From Acidobacteriota bacterium (lineage in GTDB: Bacteria; Acidobacteriota; UBA6911): DNA of 42,754 nucleotides. Of this stretch, positions 10,371 to 21,333 are shown piece after piece; within the stretch, counting starts at the first letter, position 1; each line of letters starts with the position of its first letter. The position numbers and the translations under genes are program-made. The stretch covers positions 1 to 42,754 of the forward strand of contig JAFGSS010000060.1 in NCBI GenBank assembly GCA_016934555.1, given 5' to 3'. Below the pieces are notes generated by a model. It searched no databases. It was not told the DNA's origin and saw only the letters and a program-made list of their open reading frames with translations.

Positions 10371-11787
10371 CCGTTCTTCTCCTGGCCCGGGCCGTCGGCC
10401 AGCGGGAAGCGGGAGCGCAGGCTCCCGACGATCTTTTCCATCTGCACGCCGCGCGAGCCCTTGACCAGCACCAGGTCTCCCGGTCGCAGCGATTCCGCGA
10501 CGAAGCCGGCCGCCGCGTCGGCGTCCGGGAAGAAGCGGGAGCGGGTCAGCCCCGACTCCACCGCCGCGCGGACGATCTCGGCCGCGGCGCCCCCGACCCC
10601 TACGACCAGGTCCACTTCCCGGCGCGCGGCGTGGAGGCCGCACTCGAAATGGAGCCCCGCCGAACTTTCCCCCAATTCGCGCATTTCGCCCGCGACCAGG
10701 ACCCGGCGCGAAAAATAGGGCATTTCCGACAGGGTGTCAATCATCCGCGTGAGGGCCCCGGGGTTGGAATTGTAGGAGTCGTCGATCACGGCGAACCCCT
10801 CGCGGAAGCGGAGGATCCCCCCCCGCATCGCCACGCGCGGGAGATCGCGGAGCCCCTCGACCACTTTCCCCGGTTCCATTCCCCATCGGAGGGCGAGCGC
10901 CACCCCGGGGAGGGCGTCGAGGACGAAGTGGGCGCCGGCGAAGGGGAGGACGGCCGGGCCGCTGTAGCCGGGGCACGCAAGCTCGAAGCGGGTCTCTTCC
11001 GGGCCGATGAGGCGGATATCGCCCGCACGGACATCGGCGGAGGGGGAGAGGCCGAACGAGACCTTTTCCCCCGGGTACCGCGCGGCGAGGGCGACCACCC
11101 GCGCGTCGTCGGCGTTGTAGACCAGGAGCCCGTCGGGGGGGAGGCTCTCGACCATCTCCCCCTTCGCCCGGGCAATCGAGTCCACCGAGTCGAAAAACTC
11201 CAGGTGAACGGGGGCCACGTTGGTCAGGATGCCGACCTGGGGCCGGGCGATCCGGCACATCTCGGCGATTTCGCCCGCGGCGCTCATCCCCATCTCGAAG
11301 ATTCCCACGCGGTGCCCCGGTTCCAGCCCCACGAGCGCCAGCGGGAGCCCGTAGAGGTTGTTGAAATTGCCGGGGGTCTGGTGCACCGTGAACCCGCGGG
11401 ACAACAGCCCGGCCGCGAACCGCCGCGTCGTGGTCTTGCCCATGCTCCCGGTGACGGCCACGAGTGTCCCGGGCCAGCCGGTCCGCACCGCCGCGGCCAG
11501 GGACTTCAGCGCGCGGTGGGTGTCGTCGACCTCGATGAGGACGCACTCGGGAGGGAAGGGGCCGGGGTGCCGGCGCCCCCGCTCCGCCACGACGCCCGAC
11601 GCCCCCGCGGCGAGGGCGTCGGGGATGAACCGGTGCCCGTCCTGGCGGGGGCCCCGGATGGCGATGAAGAGGTCGCCCGGGCGGAGCGTCCGGGTGTCTA
11701 TCGATACGCCGGTGAGGACCGTGCCGCCGCTTCCGCCGGCCAGCGTCCCGCCCGTGCCCGCCTGCACCTGTGCCGCCGAAAGCCGGG

Positions 11788-11791
<4 letters not shown>
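10367..11791 (-). CDS. murF: UDP-N-acetylmuramoyl-tripeptide--D-alanyl-D-alanine ligase
   Basis: SIDTRTLRPGDLFIAIRG; VAVTGSMGKTTTRRFAAGLL; IDDSYNSNPGALTRMIDTL; ATG at 11791 overlaps murE stop. Confidence 0.96.
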
Positions 11792-13278
<1,487 letters not shown>

Positions 13279-13291
13279 GGGTCCGTTCTCC

Positions 13292-15385
13292 TCAGGGCCG
13301 ATCGTTCGACATTTGGGAATCCGCGCGCTCGGCCGCGTACTGCGCTTCCGCGGCCGCCATCGCTTTTTCGAGGTTCGCCTGGACAAAGGTCACGCTGCAG
13401 GTCTCCCCCCTGGGAATCCGGGCCCCGGGCGCGGGGGACTGATAGACGGCGATCCCGGACCCTCTGGCTTCGAGGTGAATCCCGATATCGATGCACTGGT
13501 AGAGGACGTCGCGCTTGGACCGGCCCCGGAAGTCGGGCAGGGGTACCCAGTCCCCGTCGATCCTCACCGAGAGGACCCCCGGAGATTCCCGGGTGGGCGG
13601 GCGCCGCTCGGGGAAGGGCGCCATGGGACGGACCGGGGTGGCGTCGGGCCGGTAATCCTGGGCCCCCGCGGCCATCGGCTGCAGCTTCGGCAGCGGCAGG
13701 CCGGGGTCGGGGGGGATCCGGAGCTGCATCAGGACTTCCTGGATCACCCTCTGGAAGACGGGGGCGGAGACATCGCCGCCGTAGTGTCCCCTGGAGGGCT
13801 CGTCGAGCTGCGCCAGCACCGTGATGCGGGGCCGCGGCAGCGGGGCGAACCCGATGAAGGAAGCGACGTAGCGGGTGGCGGAGTAGCGGCCGTTGACGAT
13901 CTTCTGGGCCGTCCCCGTCTTCCCTGCCGCGCGGTATCCCTCGAGCGCCGCCCGTTTCCCGGTCCCCCGCAGCACGACCCCCTCGAAGGCATGGGTCACC
14001 GCCTCCGCCGTTCTCGGGCTCATGATCCGCTCCCGCTCGGGCTCGTGCACCCTGACGAGGTCGCCGTTTTCGTCGATCACGCGGTCCACGACCGAGGGCC
14101 GGACCCGGAACCCCCCGTTGGCGATGGCGTTGATGGCGTTCAGGATCTGCAGCGAGGTGACCCCGACTTCCTGCCCGAAGGAGATCGCCCCGATCGACAG
14201 CCCCGACCACTTGTGCCAGTCGCGCACCAGCCCTATGATTTCGCCCGGCAGGTCCACCCCGGTTCTGGAACCGAAACCGAAGGTGCGGAGCGCCCCGTAC
14301 AGCCGCTCCTCTCCCAGCCGCAGGCCGAGTTTGGCGACCCCCACGTTGGAGGAGAATTCGAGGATCTGGCTGAAGCTCAGCATCCCGTAGGCCTTGTGGT
14401 CGCGGAAGCGGTGGCCCCCGATCTGGATCGAACCCATCTGGCAGTCGATCATCTCGTCCGGGTGCGTAAGCCCCGCCTCCAGGGCTGCGGTCGCCACGAC
14501 CACCTTGAAGGTAGACCCCGGTTCGAACATATCCGAGACCGCCCGGTTGCGCCAGTGATCGGCCTTGTACTCGTTGTACTTGTTGCAGTTGAACTGGGGG
14601 TAGTTGGAAAGGGCGAGGATCCTTCCGGTCTCCGATTCCATCACGATGACGGTCCCGGCCCTTGCCCCCGACGCCTCCACCCCCGCCGCCAGCTCCCGGT
14701 CGGCGATGTACTGGATCGATTTGTCGATGCTGAGCACGAGGCTGTGCCCCTGGACGGGGGGCTTGTCGACCCTGACCCTGAAGGAGCGGCGGCGGGCGTC
14801 GACATCGAAGGAGTAAACGCCTTCCGAACCCTTGAGCAGGTCGTCGTACTGGAGTTCCAGCCCCGCGCCCCCGTCCCCGTTCATGTTGACGAACCCGAGC
14901 GTGTGGCTGGCCAGGTCCCGGTTGGGATACACGCGCATGCTTTCGTCCACGAAATAGACACCGTCCATGTCGAGGGCTTCGATGCGGGCTTCGGCCTGGG
15001 GGTCGATCCTGCGCTTGACGATCAGGAAGCTCCGGTGGGCGGGATCGGACATCCGGGCCAGGAGCTGCCGGGGGTCCAGTTCCAGGATCGACGCCAGCTG
15101 CCGGGCGGCGGCGGGGATGTCCTTCATCCTGCGCGGTTCGGCCACGGCCGTGCTCACGGTCACGCTGGAGGCGAGCTCGGCCATGCGGCTGTCGTAGAGG
15201 ACGCCGCGCGGCGCGTGAATGGAGCGGCGCACCTGCTGCCGCTCGGAGGCCAGGAGGCGGTAGGAGGGGTGCTCGAAGACCTGCAGCTGCACCAGCCGGA
15301 GCAGGATGAGAACGCCCCAGAAGGAAATCCCCAGGATCACCAGAGCGATTCTCGAATTCCTGGAGCCGCGGCCGCTGTCGGACAT
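13292..15385 (-). CDS. ftsI: Peptidoglycan transpeptidase, FtsI/SpoVD class B PBP with C-terminal PASTA domain
   Basis: N-terminal TM; FEPGSTFKVV (SXXK), SSN-type motif EFSSNVG, AAGKTGTAQK (KTG); C-terminal PLPDFRGRSKRDVLYQCIDIGIHLEARGSGIAVYQSPAPGARIPRGETCSVTF is PASTA-like. Confidence 0.95.
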   Translation of the reverse strand: MSDSGRGSRNSRIALVILGISFWGVLILLRLVQLQVFEHPSYRLLASERQQVRRSIHAPRGVLYDSRMAELASSVTVSTAVAEPRRMKDIPAAARQLASILELDPRQLLARMSDPAHRSFLIVKRRIDPQAEARIEALDMDGVYFVDESMRVYPNRDLASHTLGFVNMNGDGGAGLELQYDDLLKGSEGVYSFDVDARRRSFRVRVDKPPVQGHSLVLSIDKSIQYIADRELAAGVEASGARAGTVIVMESETGRILALSNYPQFNCNKYNEYKADHWRNRAVSDMFEPGSTFKVVVATAALEAGLTHPDEMIDCQMGSIQIGGHRFRDHKAYGMLSFSQILEFSSNVGVAKLGLRLGEERLYGALRTFGFGSRTGVDLPGEIIGLVRDWHKWSGLSIGAISFGQEVGVTSLQILNAINAIANGGFRVRPSVVDRVIDENGDLVRVHEPERERIMSPRTAEAVTHAFEGVVLRGTGKRAALEGYRAAGKTGTAQKIVNGRYSATRYVASFIGFAPLPRPRITVLAQLDEPSRGHYGGDVSAPVFQRVIQEVLMQLRIPPDPGLPLPKLQPMAAGAQDYRPDATPVRPMAPFPERRPPTRESPGVLSVRIDGDWVPLPDFRGRSKRDVLYQCIDIGIHLEARGSGIAVYQSPAPGARIPRGETCSVTFVQANLEKAMAAAEAQYAAERADSQMSNDRP

Positions 15386-15483
15386 AACGGTTTATGATGG
15401 ACGAGATACGATCGACGATGCCGCGCGCGGGCGGGTTCTCGCGTCAATCGTCGATCATAAATCGTCGATCCTCTCTTCGGGTT

Positions 15484-15924
15484 TCAATTGCTGCGGTTGC
15501 CGCCCGATCGGGGCCCCTGGTTCAGCGACCTCAGTTCCGCTTCCCCGGCATCGGCCAGGGCCAGGGCGTAGGCCCCCGGTTCGGTTCTGCGCGTGGGCGG
15601 CAGGATGACCTGGTTCGGGCGCAGCGGCGCCATCTCGAGTTCGTTGCGGGCGAGGATATCGATCCGCTCGGGATTGCGGAGGGTCTCCTCCTCGAGGATC
15701 AGCCTCTTCTGCATGCGCACGAGCACTTCCTCCCGGGCGAACAGGCTCTGGCTTTCATATCCTATATGGACGATCTGGCCGCGGACCCAGGAGTAGAAAA
15801 GAAAGGCTCCCGCAACCAGGGCGAGGGCGGCGACGGTGCCGAGCATTTCCCACAGCATGCGGGCGTCGATGTCGCGCCGGATTCCGTAATTGCGTGCTTC
15901 TATGCTAGCTGCCCAGTCTGTCAT
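15484..15924 (-). CDS. ftsL: FtsL-like cell division protein
   Basis: Short bitopic protein: TM segment LGTVAALALVAGAFLFYSWV, then coiled-coil-like region and LRNPERIDILARNELEMAPLRPNQVI; dcw position between rsmH and ftsI. Confidence 0.8.
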   Translation of the reverse strand: MTDWAASIEARNYGIRRDIDARMLWEMLGTVAALALVAGAFLFYSWVRGQIVHIGYESQSLFAREEVLVRMQKRLILEEETLRNPERIDILARNELEMAPLRPNQVILPPTRRTEPGAYALALADAGEAELRSLNQGPRSGGNRSN

Positions 15925-16939
15925 CGTGATCTCCAGGTTCTCCGTCGGGCGATGCGTCTCCGGCCCCCGCTTCCGGTCCGGGTGTTTCGGTTCGTTCCAG
16001 GGCCCTCAGCCGCGCGCTGCGGGCCCTGGGGTTGGTCTGCACTTCCTCCTCCCCCGGCGTCAGGGGACGCGGAGTGAGGATGCGGCCCCTCGCCGTCCTG
16101 GGGCAGGTGCACAGTTCCGGCGCGGCGTCGCACACGCACTGTCCGGCCAGCCGGCGGAACGCCCTCTTGACGATGCGGTCCTCCAGGGAGTGGAAGGCGA
16201 TGACCACGATCCTTCCCCCCGGACTGAGGAAACCGAAGGCATCCGTGAGCAGCTCTTCCAGCCCTTCCAGCTCCTCGTTGACCGCTATCCGCAGCGCCTG
16301 GAAGGTCCGGGTCGCGGGATGGATGCTCTGATGCCCGCGGACCCTGAAAGAGCGGCTGACGACGGCCGCCAGTTGAAGGCACCGGGTGATCGGGGCCCGC
16401 TTCCGCTCCCGCACGATGGCGGCGGCGATGCGGCGCGAATGCCGCTCCTCGCCGTAGCGATAGATGATGTCGGCCAGTTCCGTCTCCGACAGGTTGTTGA
16501 CCAAATCGGCCGCCGTCCACCGCTGCGTCCGGTCCATGCGCATGTCCAGCATCTCGTCCGACTGGAAGCTGAACCCGCGTTCCGGGGACAACAGCTGGTA
16601 GGAATTCACCCCCAGGTCCAGCAGGATGCCGTCCACGGGAGGCAGCGCCAGGTTGTTCAGGATCAGCGGCAGGTTCTTGTAGTTGTCGTGAAACAGGCGA
16701 AAGCCCGATCCGGACGCCGCGAGCCGGAGAGAGGCTTTTTCGAGCGATTCAGCGTCCCGATCGATGCCGATCAGCCGCCCCCCCGGCCGGATCCTTTCCA
16801 GGATCCCCAGGGAATGTCCCCCGAGGCCCACCGTGGCGTCGACGTAAAGCCCGCCGGGCCGGCACCGGAGCAGGTCATAGACCTCCCGCCGCATCACCGG
16901 AAGATGTTCGGTTTCCGTATGTTCGCCGTGAAGTGTCAT
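15905..16939 (-). CDS. rsmH: 16S rRNA (cytosine1402-N4)-methyltransferase
   Basis: EHLPVMRREVYDLLRCRPGGLYVDATVGLGGHS; DGILLDLGVNSYQL; VIAFHSLEDRIVKRAFR; LTPGEEEVQTNPRARSARLRALER. Confidence 0.97.
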   Translation of the reverse strand: MTLHGEHTETEHLPVMRREVYDLLRCRPGGLYVDATVGLGGHSLGILERIRPGGRLIGIDRDAESLEKASLRLAASGSGFRLFHDNYKNLPLILNNLALPPVDGILLDLGVNSYQLLSPERGFSFQSDEMLDMRMDRTQRWTAADLVNNLSETELADIIYRYGEERHSRRIAAAIVRERKRAPITRCLQLAAVVSRSFRVRGHQSIHPATRTFQALRIAVNEELEGLEELLTDAFGFLSPGGRIVVIAFHSLEDRIVKRAFRRLAGQCVCDAAPELCTCPRTARGRILTPRPLTPGEEEVQTNPRARSARLRALERTETPGPEAGAGDASPDGEPGDHDDRLGS

Positions 16940-16986
16940 GGTATTCCGGGCCGATGCAACCACTGTTTCCTCAATTCGGGTTTCTG

Positions 16987-17427
16987 CTAGAATCCCTGCT
17001 CCGCCAGTTTCTCGCGTTCCTCCCGGGTGAGGGGACTCTCCTTGAGGCTACGGCGGAACACCTCGTCGTTCCATACCTCGAGGTGGTCCATCTTTCCGAT
17101 GACGATCACGTCCCCCGATATCTGGGCGTCCTCGCGCAGCGATTGCGGGATCAGGATGCGGCCCTGGGGGTCCATCTGCGACACCAGGCCGTAGTAGCTG
17201 GTGAACCGCTCCAGTTTCATCTTCGCCGGGTCCATCCGGGGAGGCTCCTCGAACTTCCTGGCGATCCGTTTCCACACGGGAATCGGATAGATCTGGGCGC
17301 ACTGACCGTCGTCGCTGGTCACGTAGTAGGTGTCGTCCTCGGTATCCGGCAGGTCGCGACGGAACTTTGCGGGCAATCGAAGGCGCGATTTTTCGTCGAT
17401 CTTCGCCGAATATCTACCCCAAAGCAT
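16987..17427 (-). CDS. mraZ: Transcriptional regulator MraZ
   Basis: MLWGRYSAKIDEKSRLRLPAKFRRDL...MDPQGRILIPQSLREDAQISGDVIVIGKMDHLEVWNDEVF: two AbrB-like MraZ repeats. Track ORF start (17556) is upstream of the probable start. Confidence 0.94.
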   Translation of the reverse strand: MLWGRYSAKIDEKSRLRLPAKFRRDLPDTEDDTYYVTSDDGQCAQIYPIPVWKRIARKFEEPPRMDPAKMKLERFTSYYGLVSQMDPQGRILIPQSLREDAQISGDVIVIGKMDHLEVWNDEVFRRSLKESPLTREEREKLAEQGF

Positions 17428-17490
17428 ATGGAATCCGCTCTGCTTCAGACGCGCAAATGAGTTATCATTTTCAGCGGAAAACGTAATTTT

Positions 17491-17556
17491 GTGGTCCCGA
17501 TTGACCACTATGAACCACCCTCGACCACAATAATCCCTGGTTTCATGGAGTGTCAA
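17491..17556 (-). promoter_or_regulatory. Predicted mraZ (dcw) promoter with overlapping tandem MraZ-type boxes
   Basis: Minus strand: TTGACA (17556-17551), 18-bp spacer, TATTGT (17532-17527), overlapped and followed by GTGGT-N5-GTGGT-N5-GTGGT (ACCAC on plus at 17524-17528, 17514-17518, 17504-17508; exact 10-bp period). Confidence 0.7.
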
Positions 17557-17703
17557 GCGAATTGTGATTATAAATGTGATCTTTATTGAATTTTTCCCTC
17601 CCCGGTGTCGGGGAGGGGGGGCGGGGCCCCCTCCCCTCCCGATTTCGCCTGACGGAACAGAGTCTGTGGTAACATGCGGGTTCTTCTATTCGAGGACGGA
17701 ATC

Positions 17704-18813
17704 ATGAAAGTGGGAATTGTCGGATTGCCGCAGGTGGGGAAAACCACGATATTCACGCTGCTGACCCGGGGGAGGGTGGACACCTCCTCCTGGGGGGGCG
17801 GGCGCGACGCGCACATCGGTATCGCCGAGGTGCCCGACCCGCGCCTGGACCGGCTGGCCGAAATCGTGAAACCGCGGAAGACCACCTACGCCACGATTGA
17901 ATATGTGGATCTCCCGGGCCTTTCCCGCGGGGAAGGGAAAGCGGCGCTGGAAGGCCGGAGCAAGGAGATGGCCACCTATCTCGCCAGCCTGAAAAACGTG
18001 GAAGCGCTGCTGCACGTGGTCAGGGCGTTTGAGGATCCCAGTCTGCCGCATGTTGAGGGATCCGTGGATCCCGCCCGGGATATCGGGGTTTTTGAACTGG
18101 AGCTGATTTTCTCGGACCTGGCCGTTATCGAAAAAAGGCTGGAGCGCCTGGAAAAGGACCTGAAGAAGGGCCGGTCGCAGGAGCTGGAGATGGAAAATGA
18201 AATCCTTCTTCGCTTCAAGGCGGCTCTGGAATCGGAGCACCCCCTGCGTGAACTCGAGCTCACGCCGGAGGAGGAGAAGCGGATCCGCGGGTTCACCTTT
18301 CTGTCGGCGAAGCCGATTCAGCTCGTCATCAACGTGGGCGACCAGGATGCCGCCAAGATCGACCGGGTGGTGGAGGCGTTCGGCCTCCAGAAGCAGGCGG
18401 CCATGCCCAATGTCGGCATCACGGCCGTGTGCGGCAAGATCGAGTCGGAAATCGCCTCCCTCCCCCCCGAGGACGCCCGCCTCTTCATGGAGGATTTCGG
18501 GCTTCCCGACAACGCCGTGGACCGCATCATCCAGCACTCCTACGATCTGCTGGGGGTTTTCTCCTACTACACCGCCGGCGAGCCGGAGGCCCGCGCCTGG
18601 ACCATCCCGCGCAACACCACCGCGGTCAAGGCGGCGGGCGTCATCCACACCGACATCGAGAAGGGGTTCATCAAGGCCGAGGTCGTTGCCTACGACGACA
18701 TGGTCGGGCTCGGCTCCTTCCCGGCGGCGAAGGCCAAGGGGGTCCTGCGCCTGGAGGGGAAGGAGTACCGGGTCCAGGAGGGGGACGTCATCCTTTTCCG
18801 GTTCAACGTATAG
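17704..18813 (+). CDS. ychF: Redox-regulated ATPase/GTPase YchF
   Basis: MKVGIVGLPQVGKTTIFTLLTRG; YVDLPGLSRGEGKAALEG; C-terminal TGS-like ...GFIKAEVVAYDDMVGLGSFPAAKAKGVLRLEGKEYRVQEGDVILFRFNV. Confidence 0.96.
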   Translation: MKVGIVGLPQVGKTTIFTLLTRGRVDTSSWGGGRDAHIGIAEVPDPRLDRLAEIVKPRKTTYATIEYVDLPGLSRGEGKAALEGRSKEMATYLASLKNVEALLHVVRAFEDPSLPHVEGSVDPARDIGVFELELIFSDLAVIEKRLERLEKDLKKGRSQELEMENEILLRFKAALESEHPLRELELTPEEEKRIRGFTFLSAKPIQLVINVGDQDAAKIDRVVEAFGLQKQAAMPNVGITAVCGKIESEIASLPPEDARLFMEDFGLPDNAVDRIIQHSYDLLGVFSYYTAGEPEARAWTIPRNTTAVKAAGVIHTDIEKGFIKAEVVAYDDMVGLGSFPAAKAKGVLRLEGKEYRVQEGDVILFRFNV

Positions 18814-18916
18814 GGGTGCCCGTGCGGGGCCGAAAAGTGCGGGACCGGCGCATTTGTTGTTGCCTTTTTCCGCGCTTACTGGTTAAATCTCCTATTTCGG
18901 CCCAGGAGGTGAGACC

Positions 18917-19234
18917 GTGTATGCCGTAATCATGACCGGCGGGAAGCAATACCGCGTATCGGAGGGGGACGTCGTCGAGGTGGAGAAGCTCGATGCGGAA
19001 TTAGGCGCCCCGGTGGAATTCAAGGATGTGCTCCTGGTGAAAACCGAGGACCAGACCCTTATCGGTCAGCCGCTGGTGCCGGGCGCCACGGTCCAGGGGG
19101 TGCTGCAGTCCCAGGGGAAGGGCGACACCGTTCTGGTGTTCAAGTACAAGAAAAAGAAACAGTACCGCCGCACCCGCGGACACCGCCAGCAGTATTCGGA
19201 AATCCGCATCGACAAGATCAACATAGCAGGTTAG
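18917..19234 (+). CDS. rplU: 50S ribosomal protein L21 (GTG start)
   Basis: MYAVIMTGGKQYRVSEGDVVEVEKL...VFKYKKKKQYRRTRGHRQQYSEIRIDKI; SD aggaggtg. Confidence 0.97.
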   Translation: MYAVIMTGGKQYRVSEGDVVEVEKLDAELGAPVEFKDVLLVKTEDQTLIGQPLVPGATVQGVLQSQGKGDTVLVFKYKKKKQYRRTRGHRQQYSEIRIDKINIAG

Positions 19235-19246
19235 GGAGAGGGAGTC

Positions 19247-19501
19247 ATGGCGCATAAAAAGGGAGTCGGAAGCTCCAGGAACGGGAGAGACAGCCAGTCC
19301 AAGCGGCTTGGAGTGAAGCGTTTCGCGGGACAGGTCGTCACGGGCGGCACCATCCTGGTGCGCCAGCGGGGTACCAGGATCAAGCCGGGCGTCAACGTGG
19401 GAATCGGCAGCGACGACACGCTGTTTGCCATGAAACCGGGAGTGGTGAAATTTCAGGACAAGGGGCGCGGGGGCCGGTTCGTTCATATCCAGGAAGCCTG
19501 A
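19247..19501 (+). CDS. rpmA: 50S ribosomal protein L27
   Basis: [48 protein letters not shown]. Confidence 0.98.
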   Translation: MAHKKGVGSSRNGRDSQSKRLGVKRFAGQVVTGGTILVRQRGTRIKPGVNVGIGSDDTLFAMKPGVVKFQDKGRGGRFVHIQEA

Positions 19502-19530
19502 TGCCCGAAGCCGATGGTTCGATCTTGCCG

Positions 19531-19558
19531 GGACCCCTGTGCGGGGTCCTTTTTTTTT
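19531..19558 (+). terminator. Rho-independent terminator/attenuator after rpmA
   Basis: GGACCCC-TGTGC-GGGGTCC followed by eight or more T. Confidence 0.85.
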
Positions 19559-19576
19559 CTGCGACATTGAAGGACG

Positions 19577-20581
19577 GTGAACGTGTTCATTGATCGGGCC
19601 AGGATACGGGTGGTAGCCGGCGGCGGGGGGAACGGCTGTCTTGCCTTCCGCAGGGAGAAGTTCGTTCCCCGGGGCGGTCCCAGCGGCGGGGACGGCGGCA
19701 AGGGGGGGGATGTCTACATCGAGTGCTCCGACCGGGTGAACACCCTGCTCCACTTCCAGTACAAACGCGTGTTCAAGGCCCAGCGCGGGCGGCACGGGGA
19801 GGGGGACCAGCGCAGCGGCAGGGACGGGGAGGACGTCGTCATCCTCGTACCGCCGGGGACGCAGGTCTACCGGGAACCGGAGCACGCGCTTCTCCACGAC
19901 TTCGCCCGCTGCGGGGAGCGGCTGCTGGTGGCCGGCGGAGGCCGGGGGGGGAAGGGGAACGCGCGTTTCGCCACCTCCACCAACCAGGCCCCGCGCCGCG
20001 CCGATCCGGGGGAGCCGGGAGAGGAGGCGGACCTGTCGCTCAGCCTCAAGCTCATCGCCGACGTGGGGCTGGTGGGCTACCCCAACGCGGGCAAGAGCAC
20101 CCTCATTTCGCGCATCAGCTCGGCAAAACCGAAAATCGCCGACTATGCCTTCACCACCCTCTCTCCTCACCTGGGCGTGGTCCGGGTGGATGCATACCGC
20201 ACCTTCGTGGTCGCCGACATCCCGGGCCTGATCGAGGGGGCCCACGAGGGGCACGGGCTGGGAGACCAGTTTCTGAAACACGTGGAACGGACCCGGGTCC
20301 TGGCCCACATCATCGATCTGTCCAACCCCGACCGCGATCCGGTCGCCGCCTACCGCGCCATCGTCAAGGAGCTCGGGCTCTACAACGAGGAGCTGCTGGA
20401 GCGCAGGCAGCTGGTGGTGGCGACCAAGCTGGACGCGCTGGCCGACGCACGGGCGCTGGGCCGGCTCAAGGCCATGTGCACGCGCCGGGGCCTCCCCTTC
20501 GTGAAGATTTCGGCCGTCACCGGGGAGGGGATCGGCGAACTCGTCGGCGTCCTGGACCGCATGCTCCTGGATGCGGGGTAA
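19577..20581 (+). CDS. obgE: GTPase ObgE/CgtA (GTG start)
   Basis: [89 protein letters not shown]. Confidence 0.97.
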   Translation: MNVFIDRARIRVVAGGGGNGCLAFRREKFVPRGGPSGGDGGKGGDVYIECSDRVNTLLHFQYKRVFKAQRGRHGEGDQRSGRDGEDVVILVPPGTQVYREPEHALLHDFARCGERLLVAGGGRGGKGNARFATSTNQAPRRADPGEPGEEADLSLSLKLIADVGLVGYPNAGKSTLISRISSAKPKIADYAFTTLSPHLGVVRVDAYRTFVVADIPGLIEGAHEGHGLGDQFLKHVERTRVLAHIIDLSNPDRDPVAAYRAIVKELGLYNEELLERRQLVVATKLDALADARALGRLKAMCTRRGLPFVKISAVTGEGIGELVGVLDRMLLDAG

Positions 20582-20625
20582 AGGCGGCCTTGTGCCGTCG
20601 CGGCCCGAATTGGTATAAAGGAGCG

Positions 20626-21333
20626 ATGTTTTCCGGGGAGGGGGGGCGATTGGGCGAGATCCGCATCGGGGTGCTCGGGGGGACGTTCAATCCCGTCCAT
20701 GCCGGGCATCTCCACATTGCCCGGGCCGCGCAGCGCGCGTTTTCGCTCTCCCGGGTTCATTTTGTCGTGGCCTGCACCCCGCCCCACAAGCGACCGGGGG
20801 ACCTGATCCCCCTCATGCACCGCTATGCGATGGTGAGTCTGGCCCTGGCCGGGGAGGGCGCGTTCGTCCCCTCCCTGGTGGAACTGGAACCGAAGGCCAG
20901 CGGCTTCACCATCGACACCCTCGGCAAGCTGGCGCGTCCGGCCGGGCGCACGGGAGGGAGGCTCTATTTCATCGCCGGGGGGGATTCCCTCGCGGAGGTG
21001 CACTCCTGGCGCGAGAGCCGGAAGCTCCTCGAATCCTATGATTTCATCTTCGTCACCCGCCCGGGAACCGGAACTCTCGATCTGCAGCGGTTGCTCCCCC
21101 CGGGGGTGCTTCGGAGGGTGCGCGACTACCGCGGGCTCGGGCCCGTTTCGGTCCGCCGCCGCATCGGGGCCGAACCGGGGGGCGAAAGCGGGATCTACAT
21201 CGTGGATGCGAAGGCGCCCGACATCTCCTCCTCCCGCATCCGGGAGCTGGTGCGCCGGGGAAAGCCTCCCGGCCGCATGGTTCCGGCCGGGGTCCGCGAA
21301 TACATACGCAAGCTCGAACTCTATGGGGAATGA
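20626..21333 (+). CDS. nadD: Nicotinate-nucleotide adenylyltransferase
   Basis: RIGVLGGTFNPVHAGHLHIARAA; CTPPHKRPGDL; FIAGGDSLAEVHSWRESRKLLESYDFIFVTRPG; DISSSRIRELVRRGKP. Track ORF 19723..21333 is over-extended across obgE. Confidence 0.95.
   Translation: MFSGEGGRLGEIRIGVLGGTFNPVHAGHLHIARAAQRAFSLSRVHFVVACTPPHKRPGDLIPLMHRYAMVSLALAGEGAFVPSLVELEPKASGFTIDTLGKLARPAGRTGGRLYFIAGGDSLAEVHSWRESRKLLESYDFIFVTRPGTGTLDLQRLLPPGVLRRVRDYRGLGPVSVRRRIGAEPGGESGIYIVDAKAPDISSSRIRELVRRGKPPGRMVPAGVREYIRKLELYGE

Noticed and set aside
8958-10718. 586-aa plus-strand ORF antisense to murD
   Set aside because: Shadow ORF.
17596-17617. Hairpin as a rho-independent terminator
   Set aside because: No T tract on either strand after the stem (T5 precedes it on plus, giving an A tract on minus).
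19001-20308. 435-aa minus-strand ORF antisense to rplU/rpmA/obgE
   Set aside because: Spans three conserved genes and a terminator on the other strand.
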